From Ignavibacteriales bacterium (GTDB taxonomy: Bacteria > Bacteroidota > Ignavibacteria > Ignavibacteriales > Ignavibacteriaceae), in NCBI GenBank assembly GCA_003538625.1, contig DPRR01000039.1, positions 57,571 through 121,570 of the forward strand: a stretch of 64,000 nt of DNA. Direction: 5' to 3'. Under the pieces are notes generated by a model. That model did no database searches. It was not told the origin of the DNA and saw nothing but the letters and a program-made list of their open reading frames with translations. Both the position numbers and the translations under genes were made by a program. Shown here piece by piece: positions 53,702 to 62,748 of this stretch (within the stretch, counting starts at the first letter, position 1; every line of letters starts with the position of its first letter).

Positions 53702-54076
53702 TTATTTATAGAAGTAAGGATCGAGAACACTGACTTCAATTATATTATCAACAGGTAAACCATTCTTTTTAGCTGATTTTCTTATTGCTTCCGGTGATGG
53801 AGCATCATAAATACAAAATGTTTTTTTCTTATCCATAGTTACATAAGAGTGAACCCAGCTAACATTATCTTCAGCATTTGTTGAAACAACAGTTAAACAA
53901 ATTTTGCTTCCCTCCATATTTACAGGAATATTGAGCCCATCGGGAAAACTGCGCTCAACAAGATAACGGTGTATAACAACTTGATTGTCATTTTTTTCTG
54001 TTTCTTGCGCGTATGAACTTGTAATCGGTATCGCAACAATCAAATGAAATAACAGAATAAAAAAGATACTTTTCAT
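53702..54076 (-). CDS. DUF4242 protein with signal peptide
   Basis: A 124-residue protein: export signal (FILLFHLIVAIPITSSYA, about 5-22) followed by a DUF4242 domain (HRYLVERSFPDGLNIPV ... FCIYDAPSPEAIRKSAKKNG). The same domain, without signal, is encoded 30 bp upstream. DUF4242 proteins form small ferredoxin-like sheets and one is described as nickel-binding; a role here is unknown. The conserved cysteine in TFCIYDAPS is kept in both copies. Confidence 0.85.
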   Translation of the reverse strand: MKSIFFILLFHLIVAIPITSSYAQETEKNDNQVVIHRYLVERSFPDGLNIPVNMEGSKICLTVVSTNAEDNVSWVHSYVTMDKKKTFCIYDAPSPEAIRKSAKKNGLPVDNIIEVSVLDPYFYK

Positions 54077-54106
54077 TTAAGCCTCCTATGGTGAATGTTT
54101 ATTGAT

Positions 54107-54379
54107 TTATAAATAAAAATAAGGGTCGAGTACACTTACTTCAGTAATCTTTTCTATTGGAAGATTATTTCTTCCAGCAGCTTTACGTAAGGCTTCCGGA
54201 CTCGGAGCATCGTAAATACAAAATGATTTTATTTTATCTTCACTCACATATGAATGGACCCAGGTTACATTATCTTCTGAATTATTATCCACAACTCCCA
54301 GACAAACCCTTTGTCCTTCGACAGTCATTGGAATTAGAAGTCCATCCTTAAATACCCTTTCAACTACATAGCGTGGCAT
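54107..54379 (-). CDS. DUF4242 protein, cytoplasmic paralogue
   Basis: A 90-residue single-domain DUF4242 protein, clearly a paralogue of the next gene (VERVFKDGLLIPMTVEGQRV; FCIYDAPSPEALRKAAGRN; VSVLDPYFYL). No signal peptide, so this copy stays inside while its twin is exported. GAGGAGTCAAT precedes the ATG. It follows the MalT-like regulator gene by 85 bp on the same strand. Confidence 0.85.
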   Translation of the reverse strand: MPRYVVERVFKDGLLIPMTVEGQRVCLGVVDNNSEDNVTWVHSYVSEDKIKSFCIYDAPSPEALRKAAGRNNLPIEKITEVSVLDPYFYL

Positions 54380-54463
54380 ATTGACTCCTCATTTATTTTT
54401 TTAAAATTCCCGGAGTAAATATGGTACATATTGAAAAGAAGTGAATCGGGAAGATTCCCTATT

Positions 54464-57079
54464 TTATTGCGAGGCGTTCCCTATATTTGGGAAATTCTGG
54501 TTTGCAAAATTAGCTTGCAAATATATTGCAGCTTCAATTCTTGAATGTAAATTAAGTTTGGAAAAAATCGCTGAAATATGATGATCAACCGTTTTAGCTG
54601 AAATATACAGGTTATCAGCAATTTGTAAGTTACTCATTCCATTAGCTACTAATTTTAGTACTTCCAATTGTCTTGTTGTCAATCCTCCAAAATTTTCTTT
54701 GGTCGATTGACGGGGACCTTTTGGGATGCTTTTAATTCCAGAGTTTCTCATATTCTGTTTTATCAATTGTACAGTTGCTGAGGCACCAAGTTTTTCAAAG
54801 ATTTCGATTGACTTTTTCATTGCGTCCACATCTCCTTTCGATAATGCAAGGGCTTGTTCGTAAGGACAATGTAATTCTCCCCAGACATTAGAAGCTTCTT
54901 TCCACTTCCCTTGTATTTGAAGTAAGTAAGGTTTAGCAATGATTTTTGGTATTTCAAATAGTCGGTCAGCTTTCCATAACCAATAAGCAATCTCACCGAT
55001 TGCCCATGGATTATTTGTTTTTATTACTTTTAAATAAACTGAATCTAATTCATCAACCACATCTCCCAATTTATTCTGAAGCCAAAAGTATTCTGCCATG
55101 GCTGCAACTATGCTTACGATTTTTTCCATCTCTCCCATATCAAAAGCTAGTTTCAGAGCTTCATTAATAAGTTTCAAAGCTCCGGGATCATTTCTTCTCA
55201 TTCTGATTACGGCAAGAACATTTAAAGGCATTATAGTATTTCCTGCAGGGACATTTTTTTGTTTAAGCACTAAGTTTGCCAGATCTACACTTTCATCCCA
55301 TAAGCCAAAATGCAATTTAGTTTTTGCATAGTGTCCTGCTAAACACAAACTAAAAACATAAATGTCTTTTTCATTTCCGTACTCCAATCCCTTTGAAAAA
55401 TATTTATCTGCGACCTGAAGATTTCTCTGCTGTAAAGTAATCCAACCCAAATTAACGTAGGCTCTTGTTGCATGTTCAAAATAATCATTTTCAATTGAAA
55501 TCTCTAAACTTCTTAATAAATCGTATTCACCGGATTTATCTTCAGTCGCTAATTTAGCGCATCCAATATTATTTAGTGCGTGAGCTTCTACTTCTTTATC
55601 ATTTAACTGCCTTGCGAGTGCTAAAGCTTTTTCTCCCCAGTAGATTGCCGATTCCGAATCTTCCCGAATGGAGTATGCCTGTGATTTATTACTATAAGCC
55701 ATAGCAAGCTGTCTGCCTGGCGACAGTTTTTCGAAAATTTGAATTGCTTTATTTAAATATTTCTCACCTTTTTCATCCTGACAGTCGTACCATACAATTC
55801 TTGATAACCTTCTATAAATTTCTCCTTCTCTTTTCGCATCAGGATATTGTTTCAAAATATATAATGCTTCCTCTGAAGCTGAAATAGCATCCTTGACACT
55901 TCCAACCAAAAAACATTCATAAGACATTCCTTCCAGCAGCTTTAATTTTTGTTCGACTGAAATTTGATTATCGTATTGCAGAGCATTTTGATAATGCTTT
56001 ACAGCCTGGTTATGTGCACCCAGTTGTGACGCTTGTGCTGCGGCCAAAGGTGCATATTTAATTATCGATTCACTTAATTGTGCTTTGGATGCATGGTGTA
56101 CTATTCTCGCAAGGAAAGGATCAATATTTTTTTGTTCAACTAATGCATTTAGTACTTGTGAATTTAGTTTAATTCTTTTCGATTCAGATAATGACTCTTC
56201 GATAGCCATTCTTGCCAATTCGTGTCTAAATATATATGAGTTGCCTTCATTCTGTAATAATCCAAATTCCAAAATTTCATCTACTATTTTTAGTTCATTA
56301 ATTAATTTTTTTACTAACCACTTTTCGACTTTACCAGGAATAACTGAAATTAATTCTACCAGAGATTTTCCATCATCTGATAATCGTTTAAGCTTGGAAG
56401 TAAAAAGCTCCTTTATAGTTGCGGGTGTTTCCTCTTGATCACTCAGTAGCACTTCAGTAACCAGAAGAGGATTGCCACCTGTCTTTTCGTATAGTAATGA
56501 ATCGACTTTGCCACTACTTAAAGCAAGATTGTTTACAGCATTTTCTGAGAGCGGAGTAAGTTTAATTCTTTTAAGATAATTTGATTGAAGACTGCTTAAA
56601 ACTAATTTTAACGGATGATCTGATTTTATTTCATCGTCGCGGTAAGTGATTATCAAAAGTGATTTACATTTATTAATTCTTTTTCCCAAAAATTTTATAA
56701 AATCAAGTGTTGATTCATCAGCCCAATGAACATCTTCAATCACAATAATATTCGGCTCATTATTTTGTATTTCTTTTAGCAGGATTGAAAAAATTGAGGG
56801 ACGCGGTAATCCAGAATCTAATTGATCAATGATTTTATTATTTAGCTGGCTGGCTATATCGTACAAAGGTGCAAGCGGTCGTGGAGTGAAAAGATCATCG
56901 CAAGATCCCCAAAGAATTTTTTTATGCTCTATGATTGTGCTTGTAAAGAATTCAACGAGTGAGGTTTTGCCAATTCCGGCTTCACCGCTTATCGCAACTA
57001 CAGTTCCATTTCCGGTTTGAACTGTCTCAAATAAAGCACTCAGATCAGAAATAAATTGATCACGTTCCAGCAATCTCAT
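54464..57079 (-). CDS. Large LuxR-family regulator (MalT-like: STAND ATPase, TPR, HTH)
   Basis: An 871-residue signalling ATPase. Residues 1-270: AAA-type module with Walker A AISGEAGIGKTSL near 28-40 and Walker B IIVIEDVHWADES near 112. About 300-760: many TPR-like helices (GEKYLNKAIQIFEKLSPGRQ). About 795-860: LuxR helix-turn-helix with LTTRQLEVLKLVANGMSNLQ. Such proteins bind a ligand in the TPR region, assemble with ATP and switch on nearby genes. The DUF4242 and lipoprotein genes directly downstream are the natural targets. Ligand unknown. Confidence 0.9.
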   Translation of the reverse strand: MRLLERDQFISDLSALFETVQTGNGTVVAISGEAGIGKTSLVEFFTSTIIEHKKILWGSCDDLFTPRPLAPLYDIASQLNNKIIDQLDSGLPRPSIFSILLKEIQNNEPNIIVIEDVHWADESTLDFIKFLGKRINKCKSLLIITYRDDEIKSDHPLKLVLSSLQSNYLKRIKLTPLSENAVNNLALSSGKVDSLLYEKTGGNPLLVTEVLLSDQEETPATIKELFTSKLKRLSDDGKSLVELISVIPGKVEKWLVKKLINELKIVDEILEFGLLQNEGNSYIFRHELARMAIEESLSESKRIKLNSQVLNALVEQKNIDPFLARIVHHASKAQLSESIIKYAPLAAAQASQLGAHNQAVKHYQNALQYDNQISVEQKLKLLEGMSYECFLVGSVKDAISASEEALYILKQYPDAKREGEIYRRLSRIVWYDCQDEKGEKYLNKAIQIFEKLSPGRQLAMAYSNKSQAYSIREDSESAIYWGEKALALARQLNDKEVEAHALNNIGCAKLATEDKSGEYDLLRSLEISIENDYFEHATRAYVNLGWITLQQRNLQVADKYFSKGLEYGNEKDIYVFSLCLAGHYAKTKLHFGLWDESVDLANLVLKQKNVPAGNTIMPLNVLAVIRMRRNDPGALKLINEALKLAFDMGEMEKIVSIVAAMAEYFWLQNKLGDVVDELDSVYLKVIKTNNPWAIGEIAYWLWKADRLFEIPKIIAKPYLLQIQGKWKEASNVWGELHCPYEQALALSKGDVDAMKKSIEIFEKLGASATVQLIKQNMRNSGIKSIPKGPRQSTKENFGGLTTRQLEVLKLVANGMSNLQIADNLYISAKTVDHHISAIFSKLNLHSRIEAAIYLQANFANQNFPNIGNASQ

Positions 57080-57157
57080 ACTTGCCTGTGCTAAATAGTT
57101 AATGATTGTACATAATTAACTATTTAAGTATTCAATTGCAAGTCGTTTTTCAAAAAT

Positions 57158-58259
57158 TTAATTTTGGCTGAATTTCAATAAAAAAGCTTTTATAAATCTA
57201 TTAATATCTCCATCCATTACTCCCTGAGTATCAGAAGTTTCTTCATCTGTACGATGATCTTTGACCATATTATATGGATGGAAAACATAAGAACGGATTT
57301 GACTGCCCCACTCAATTTTCATCTTACTTTTTTCAACTTCGTCCAGCGCAGCATTTTGTTTCTCCAGTTCAAGCTGGTATAGTTTTGATTTTAACAACTT
57401 CATCGCATTAACACGATTTTGAGCTTGAGATCTTTCACTCTGGCAGGCAGCAACAATTCCGGTTGGAATATGTGTAAACCTGACAGCTGTCTCTACCTTG
57501 TTAACATTTTGTCCGCCTTTACCACCCGAACGATAAGTATCAACTCTTAAATCTGCCGGATTGATTTCAATCTCGATCGTATCATCAACTTCCGGTATAA
57601 CAAAAACAGAAGCAAAAGAAGTGTGTCTTCTTTTATTCGAATCAAATGGAGAAATTCTTACTAACCGATGAACTCCATTTTCAGCTTTCATATAACCGTA
57701 AGCAAATTCGCCTTCAACTTCAACTGTAGCAGATTTTATTCCGGCACCATCACCATCAAGTAAGTCTATCAAAGTCATCTTAAAACCATTCTTTTCGCCA
57801 TAACGCAGATACATTCTTAACAGCATATCAGCCCAATCCTGAGCCTCTGTACCCCCTGCACCGGAATGAATTGTTAATATACAGTTTTTGTTATCGTCTT
57901 TTCCACTGAGCATATTTTTAAACTCAGCTTCTTCAATTGCTTTGTTAAGACTCTCAAGTTCCGATGTTATTTCATCAGATAGAGACTCTTCATTTTCCAT
58001 CTGTGCTAATTGAATAAATTCTTCGAAACTTTTAGATTTTTTGCTTACTGATTTCCAGAGTTCCACCCAGGACTGAAGTGTTTTTATTTCCTGCAAAATT
58101 GCCTGCGCGCCCATTTGATCATTCCAAAAATCGGGTGCTTCAGTTTTTTTTTGTAATTCTTCTATTTTAAATTCTTTTTTATCGACGTCAAAGATAGCTC
58201 CGTAAATTATCTATTCTAATTTTGTAATTGTTAAGTGTTTTAATTTCTTCTTCGAACAT
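57158..58259 (-). CDS. prfB: Peptide chain release factor 2, with programmed +1 frameshift
   Basis: RF2, which ends translation at UGA and UAA. The gene is in two frames. The first 23 codons (from ATG 58259, MFEEEIKTLNNYKIRIDN ... SYL) end in CTT TGA at 58193-58188; skipping one T there continues as DVDKKEFKIEELQKK into the main frame for 343 codons, total 366 residues, the normal RF2 length. GGAG, 4 bases before CTT, is the stimulating Shine-Dalgarno-like site. Main frame: stop-codon motif SPF (RISPFDSNKRRHTSFAS) and GGQ (YRSGGKGGQNVNK). Frameshifting lets RF2 sense its own level. A single-frame caller would start wrongly at ATG 58114. Confidence 0.95.
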
Positions 58260-58418
58260 GACTGTAACTCCAAATTTATTATTCTTTTTTAGTTTTACTT
58301 TTAATTTGCTTTGACTTTAATAATTATTTATCGCATGGATGTATGCATGTTTGAATGAATAATTGTTTACCTCATTGTCATACCTTCATGCACATATGCG
58401 ATCTTTCACACCGGCATT

Positions 58419-58730
58419 TTAAGTTTCTATTTCCATCCTAAGTAATGCTGCTGCTAATGTTTTGCCTTGAGCGTCATGTTTTAGTGAAACTGTTCCACCA
58501 CCACCGAGAGTATTATGCAGTAAAAAATTTAATGCACGAAGATTTGGCAGCTCGAATCTCTCAACTTTACCAAGACAGATACCATCAAAGTGTTTTTTTA
58601 CAACTTCTTCCGTAAGATATTGTTTTATAATCTGATAACCTGAATCACTATAAGCAATTATACCTACATTAGCGGCATCACCTTTATCACCACTGCGTCC
58701 GTGTGCGATTTCCAATAATTTTATTTTCAT
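58419..58730 (-). CDS. AtuA-related C-terminal-domain protein
   Basis: A 103-residue protein matching the C-terminal domain of AtuA/DUF1446 proteins: KLLEIAHGRSGDKGDAANVG at the start and FLLHNTLGGGGTVSLKHDAQ near 70-89. In many genomes this is a separate gene next to the DUF1446 protein, in others it is fused. Here it is parted from its partner by a dead GIY-YIG gene and 370 bp. It is predicted to work with that partner; function is unknown beyond a link to terpenoid/acyl-CoA use in Pseudomonas. Confidence 0.85.
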   Translation of the reverse strand: MKIKLLEIAHGRSGDKGDAANVGIIAYSDSGYQIIKQYLTEEVVKKHFDGICLGKVERFELPNLRALNFLLHNTLGGGGTVSLKHDAQGKTLAAALLRMEIET

Positions 58731-58738
58731 TTTGCTTT

Positions 58739-58759
58739 ATGCTGAACTTGTTTCAGCAT
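58739..58759. repeat. Palindrome ATGCTGAA/TTCAGCAT
   Basis: 8-bp inverted repeat with a 5-base centre, between the pseudogene and the AtuA C-terminal gene. No T-tract follows, so it is listed as a palindrome, not a terminator. Confidence 0.45.
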
Positions 58760-58767
58760 CTCCTACT

Positions 58768-59075
58768 TTATTTATAAATAATTTTAATTGGATCAGAAAT
58801 TTCTGAAAATAAATCTTTCCATTCTTTATTTTTACTATCTATTAGATTTATCTTCCATTGTCTATGCCAATTTTTTAACTTTTTTCTCTCTTTATAGCAC
58901 TTTCTAAATCTGGCTGAGATTCATACTAAACCAATGTTTGGACACTATACTTTTTAGTAAATCCATCAATCAAACCATTTTTGTGCTCTTAAATTCGTCT
59001 TGATAATTCATTTGTCATTCCAACATAAAGAACTTTATTTTTACTTGATAAGATATAAACGAAGTATTACTTCAT
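58768..59075 (-). pseudogene. GIY-YIG nuclease family gene, broken
   Basis: Conceptual translation on the minus strand gives MK*YFVYILSSKNKVLYVG, then MTNELSRRI*EHKNGLIDGF, TKKYSVQTLV*YESQP, and, after a one-base frameshift in an A-run, KLKNWHRQWKINLIDSKNKE to a normal stop. This is a nearly full-length small GIY-YIG protein (about 100 residues) with three in-frame stops and one frameshift. The GIY-YIG pair is YVYI/YVG here (YFVYIL ... LYVG). All parts remain in order, so decay is recent. It separates the two AtuA genes. Confidence 0.85.
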
Positions 59076-59098
59076 GATTTAAAGATCCTGAAATAAAT

Positions 59099-60469
59099 TC
59101 AGGATAAATTAATTATCTCAACTTTAGGTGTAACTAATTTCTTAGGAATTAACGCCGGCCAATAAGCAACAACCTCACTCGGTTTAGGTCGCCCCCCTGC
59201 AAATCCCGTTACCGCAGGCGGACCAGTTAATATTAAAGGAGCAATCTCCTTTCCAAATCTTTCAACAGATTTGTAATCGTGTGATCTTACTCCAATTCTT
59301 AGCATAATTTCGTTTATATCATTTTCATCCAATTCTTTAGCTAAAGGTCCATGAGTGGAATTGTATCCAACAAATTCTGTTCGAATCTCATCAAATTGCA
59401 AAAGCAAATTTGCCAATCTTTTTCTTAGAATAGTGTCAGCAGCTTTTGCTTTGGTCAAAGCTTGAGGCCATGAGTAAGTTAATGAAGATATCGCGCTGTA
59501 GCCATCGGCATATGAGCAGGAAACTTTATAAAATTCGGTTTCAGGAAATCCTTTAACACCGTACATTTTTACTCTATCGTTGCCCAAATCTTCCAATTTT
59601 ATTGAAGTAAAATCAGCAACACAATCGGGAGTTATGTATGATTTAGGATCACCGATTTCATAAAGTAATTGTTCCGCTACAGTTTCAAAAGATACTTTAC
59701 CACCTGTGTTTTTATGTTTAGTGATTACAACCTCACCGTTTGGATATGCTTCCGCAATAGGGAAACCAATTTCTGCCATATCCGGTACAGATTGCCAATC
59801 ACCTAAAAAATTGCCACCGCTTGATTGAGCTCCGCATTCGAGTATATGCCCTGCAACCGTTCCGGCAGATAAAAGATTGTAATCATTTTTTTTCCAGCCA
59901 AATTCATAAATCATTGGTGCAAGAGTTAAACCCGTATCTGTTGTTCGTCCGGTTATAATTATATCTGCATCTTTCTCAAGAGCTTCCACTATCGGAAAGG
60001 CTCCGAAATAAACATTTGCACTAAGTATTTTATCCTGCACAATTGATATAGGCTCATCTGTTTCCATATTATTTAAAGGTGCACCATTCTCAATCAGATA
60101 GCTTAATTGTTCTTTAATATCATCACCCAGAACAACTCCAATTTTTAGATTTTTAATACCAAGTTCATCGGCAATCTTCATAACAGATTTAGCACATGCA
60201 ACAGGATTTACTCCACCACCATTAGTAATAACTTTAATATTTTTTTCTTTGATTATCGGAAGTATTCTTTTCATTAAATCAGGAATATCTTTTGCATAAC
60301 CGAGTTCCGGATTTTTGTTTTTCTGTTTTTGGAGAATAGACATTGTTACTTCTGCAAGATAATCCATTACAAGATAATCGATATCACCCTTGGTCACCTG
60401 GTTATAAGGTGCATCAATCAGATCACCCCAAAATCCTTGTCCGGATGCAATTCTAATTTTTTCTTTCAT
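59099..60469 (-). CDS. AtuA family protein (DUF1446)
   Basis: A 456-residue DUF1446 protein. Seen: IRIASGQGFWGDLIDAP at residues 5-21, ITNGGGVNPVACAK, VYFGAFPIVEALEKDADIII, and GHILECGAQSSGGNFLGDW. Family members are named for acyclic terpene use and act near acyl-CoA carboxylases; no reaction is proven. Stops before the C-terminal domain that is encoded separately downstream. The ATG overlaps miaA by 17 bp. Confidence 0.88.
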   Translation of the reverse strand: MKEKIRIASGQGFWGDLIDAPYNQVTKGDIDYLVMDYLAEVTMSILQKQKNKNPELGYAKDIPDLMKRILPIIKEKNIKVITNGGGVNPVACAKSVMKIADELGIKNLKIGVVLGDDIKEQLSYLIENGAPLNNMETDEPISIVQDKILSANVYFGAFPIVEALEKDADIIITGRTTDTGLTLAPMIYEFGWKKNDYNLLSAGTVAGHILECGAQSSGGNFLGDWQSVPDMAEIGFPIAEAYPNGEVVITKHKNTGGKVSFETVAEQLLYEIGDPKSYITPDCVADFTSIKLEDLGNDRVKMYGVKGFPETEFYKVSCSYADGYSAISSLTYSWPQALTKAKAADTILRKRLANLLLQFDEIRTEFVGYNSTHGPLAKELDENDINEIMLRIGVRSHDYKSVERFGKEIAPLILTGPPAVTGFAGGRPKPSEVVAYWPALIPKKLVTPKVEIINLS

Positions 60470-61382
60470 TAATTTCCTTTAAAATATTTTGTGCAAGCAA
60501 ATCTAAATCTTTTTCTGAATCTATCTGAGTCCAATTAATTCTTTTATCAGCATTAAACCAAGTCATTTGTCTTTTAGCATATCTGCGTGTATTTCTTTTT
60601 ATAAGTTCAACTGATCGCTCAAATGAAATTTCATTTTCTAAATATTGAATTATTTCCTTATATCCAACCGTATTTAAGGAATTAATTGATTTTGAATATC
60701 CCATTTTAAGTATTTTTTTAACTTCATTAACTAAACCATCTTCTAACATCTTATCTACTCTGTTTTCGATATTTTGATAAAGCAAATTTCTATCCCATAG
60801 TAAACCGATTTGGTTATAGTTAAAACTATTAGTTTTTGTTTGATGGACATGATGATACCAGATTGGTTTGCCGGTTAATCTAAAAACCTCCAATGCACGT
60901 ATAACCCTTTTCCAGTTTTGTGGCAGCATTTTTTTGGCACTAATCTCATCAACTTTTTTTAACTCATCGTAAAGGAAATCATTTCCATATAACAGTCTTA
61001 ATTCCATAAGTTTGGTTCTAATCTCTTTATCAGTATCGGCTGATTCACTAATTCCATCAATTAACGATTTTATATATAACCCTGATCCACCAACTACGAT
61101 AGGAATTTTTTTTCGTTCAAACAGATTCCTTATTATTATCTCAGATTTATTTGCAAACGAACTAACATTAAATTCATCATCAGGATTTATTTCATCTACA
61201 AAATGATGTGTAACTCTTCGTAGCTGCTCCACAGAAGGTTTAGCAGTTCCAATATTAAGTAATCTAAATATTTGTCTGCTGTCGGCTGATATTATTTCGG
61301 TATCAAGATATTCTGCAAGCAAAAGACTTAAATAAGTTTTGCCTGAACAGGTTGGTCCAACAATTACAATTACCTCTTCCAA
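60453..61382 (-). CDS. miaA: tRNA dimethylallyltransferase
   Basis: A 309-residue MiaA, which adds an isopentenyl group to A37 of tRNAs reading U-starting codons. Seen: P-loop VIVGPTCSGKTYL at residues 5-17, SADSRQIFRLLNIGTAKPS, HHFVDEINPDDEFN, and the tRNA-binding NTRRYAKRQMTWFNAD near 281-296. Its donor DMAPP comes from the isoprenoid pathway that includes IspE at 16.8 kb. Overlaps pcm upstream and AtuA downstream. Confidence 0.95.
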   Translation of the reverse strand: MEEVIVIVGPTCSGKTYLSLLLAEYLDTEIISADSRQIFRLLNIGTAKPSVEQLRRVTHHFVDEINPDDEFNVSSFANKSEIIIRNLFERKKIPIVVGGSGLYIKSLIDGISESADTDKEIRTKLMELRLLYGNDFLYDELKKVDEISAKKMLPQNWKRVIRALEVFRLTGKPIWYHHVHQTKTNSFNYNQIGLLWDRNLLYQNIENRVDKMLEDGLVNEVKKILKMGYSKSINSLNTVGYKEIIQYLENEISFERSVELIKRNTRRYAKRQMTWFNADKRINWTQIDSEKDLDLLAQNILKEINERKN

Positions 61383-62008
61383 CCTTCTCTTCCAATCAAT
61401 GGTACAAAAGTAAATTCAGGAATTACCTCAGATTCAAATTCATTTTCTGAAACCTTTTTAAGCAAGTAAAGTTTTTGTGATTTACGATCGCCAACAGGAA
61501 TTACCATTCTGCCTCCAACTGCCAATTGTTCCTTAAGGTTTTTGGGAATGACCGGAGAACCTGCTGTTACTATTATTCCATCGAATGGAGCAAATTCCTT
61601 CCAGCCAATAGTACCATCTCCAAACTTTGCATGAACTCTAATCCCAAGCTTATCAAAAAGCTTTGTTGCCCGATGATGAAGATCAACATTTCGTTCAATG
61701 CTATAAACATCTGCCTGCATTTCAAATAATACGGCAGCCTGATAACCTGAACCGGTACCAATCTCCAGTATTTTCATTCCGGGTTTTTTAATATTTAACA
61801 ACTGTGTCATAAAAGCAACTGTATATGGTTGTGAGATAGTCTGGTCATAACCAATTGGAAGTGCAACATCTTTATATGCCATATGATGCATAGTCTTTTC
61901 AATAAATTTTTCTCTTGGCACTATTCCAATAGCTTTTATAACCGCCAGGTCTGTTATTCCCTTTCTGGTAATCTCATCTACTAATTCTTCTCTCTGAACT
62001 CTAAACAT
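61370..62008 (-). CDS. pcm: Protein-L-isoaspartate O-methyltransferase
   Basis: A 212-residue SAM-dependent repair enzyme that starts conversion of isoaspartyl residues back to aspartyl. Seen: IVPREKFI, the family signature GYDQTISQPYTVAFMTQLL, SAM motif ILEIGTGSGYQAAVL near 80-94, and GDGTIGWKEFAPFDGIIVTA. Full length. First gene of pcm-miaA-AtuA. Confidence 0.95.
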   Translation of the reverse strand: MFRVQREELVDEITRKGITDLAVIKAIGIVPREKFIEKTMHHMAYKDVALPIGYDQTISQPYTVAFMTQLLNIKKPGMKILEIGTGSGYQAAVLFEMQADVYSIERNVDLHHRATKLFDKLGIRVHAKFGDGTIGWKEFAPFDGIIVTAGSPVIPKNLKEQLAVGGRMVIPVGDRKSQKLYLLKKVSENEFESEVIPEFTFVPLIGREGWKR

Positions 62009-62092
62009 TTATCTATAATATATTTATTTTGTTAAGCAAAGATAAAATATTTTGTATTAGTATTAATAAAATAAAATTTGAAACAGGTTTTT

Positions 62093-62611
62093 ATGATTGA
62101 ATCTATTTTAGGCGCTCTATTAATAATGTTTATGCGCATTTGTGATGTTTCAATCGGAACTATGAGAACGATTCTGGTAGTTCAGGGCAGAAAATATCTG
62201 GCCGGGGTAGCCGGAATGGTTGAAGTTTTGATCTGGGTTTTTGCAATAAGATATATTTTCCAGAATCTGGATCAGGTTATAAATCTATTTGGATATGCAA
62301 TTGGTTTTGGTCTTGGAAATATTATTGGAATTACAATTGAACAAAAAATCGGATTCGGGTTTGCACAGTTAAATATTATTTCCATCTCATCCAGCGAAAA
62401 AATTACAGAAGCATTGCGTAAAGCAAAATATGGAGTGACCGTTTTGCCCGCTTATGGTGCCAAAGGTAATCTTACAATTATTGTAGTAATAGTACCAAGA
62501 AAATTTCAGAAAAAAATTATTGCTTTAATAGAATCCATAGATCCAAAAACTTTTATTACTGTTCAGCACTCTTTACCATATCGCGGATTTATCCATGGCT
62601 CACGAAAATAA
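62093..62611 (+). CDS. UPF0316/DUF2179 membrane protein
   Basis: A 172-residue protein of the UPF0316 family: three N-terminal spans (about 4-22, 35-52, 62-82) with RICDVSIGTMRTILVVQG, then a soluble DUF2179 domain (GVTVLPAYGAKGNLTIIVVI). The function is unknown; DUF2179 folds like small regulatory domains. ATG 62093 is chosen over a TTG at 62078. Divergent from pcm. Confidence 0.88.
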   Translation: MIESILGALLIMFMRICDVSIGTMRTILVVQGRKYLAGVAGMVEVLIWVFAIRYIFQNLDQVINLFGYAIGFGLGNIIGITIEQKIGFGFAQLNIISISSSEKITEALRKAKYGVTVLPAYGAKGNLTIIVVIVPRKFQKKIIALIESIDPKTFITVQHSLPYRGFIHGSRK

Positions 62612-62748
62612 TTCATTCTATAGTTGATGTTTATTTTTAAATTAGTTAATATCATTACAGGATTTCTGTAAATATTATAATATGCAGATTCAATAGTTAT
62701 TTTGTTTACTTAATTCAAATTAATTTTCAACCAAATTAAGGAGTGATC

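Noticed and set aside
58768..59075. Recoding of stop codons as tyrosine in the GIY-YIG gene
   Set aside because: Neighbouring genes all use TAA, TAG and TGA as stops, and a frameshift is present as well, so ordinary gene death is simpler.
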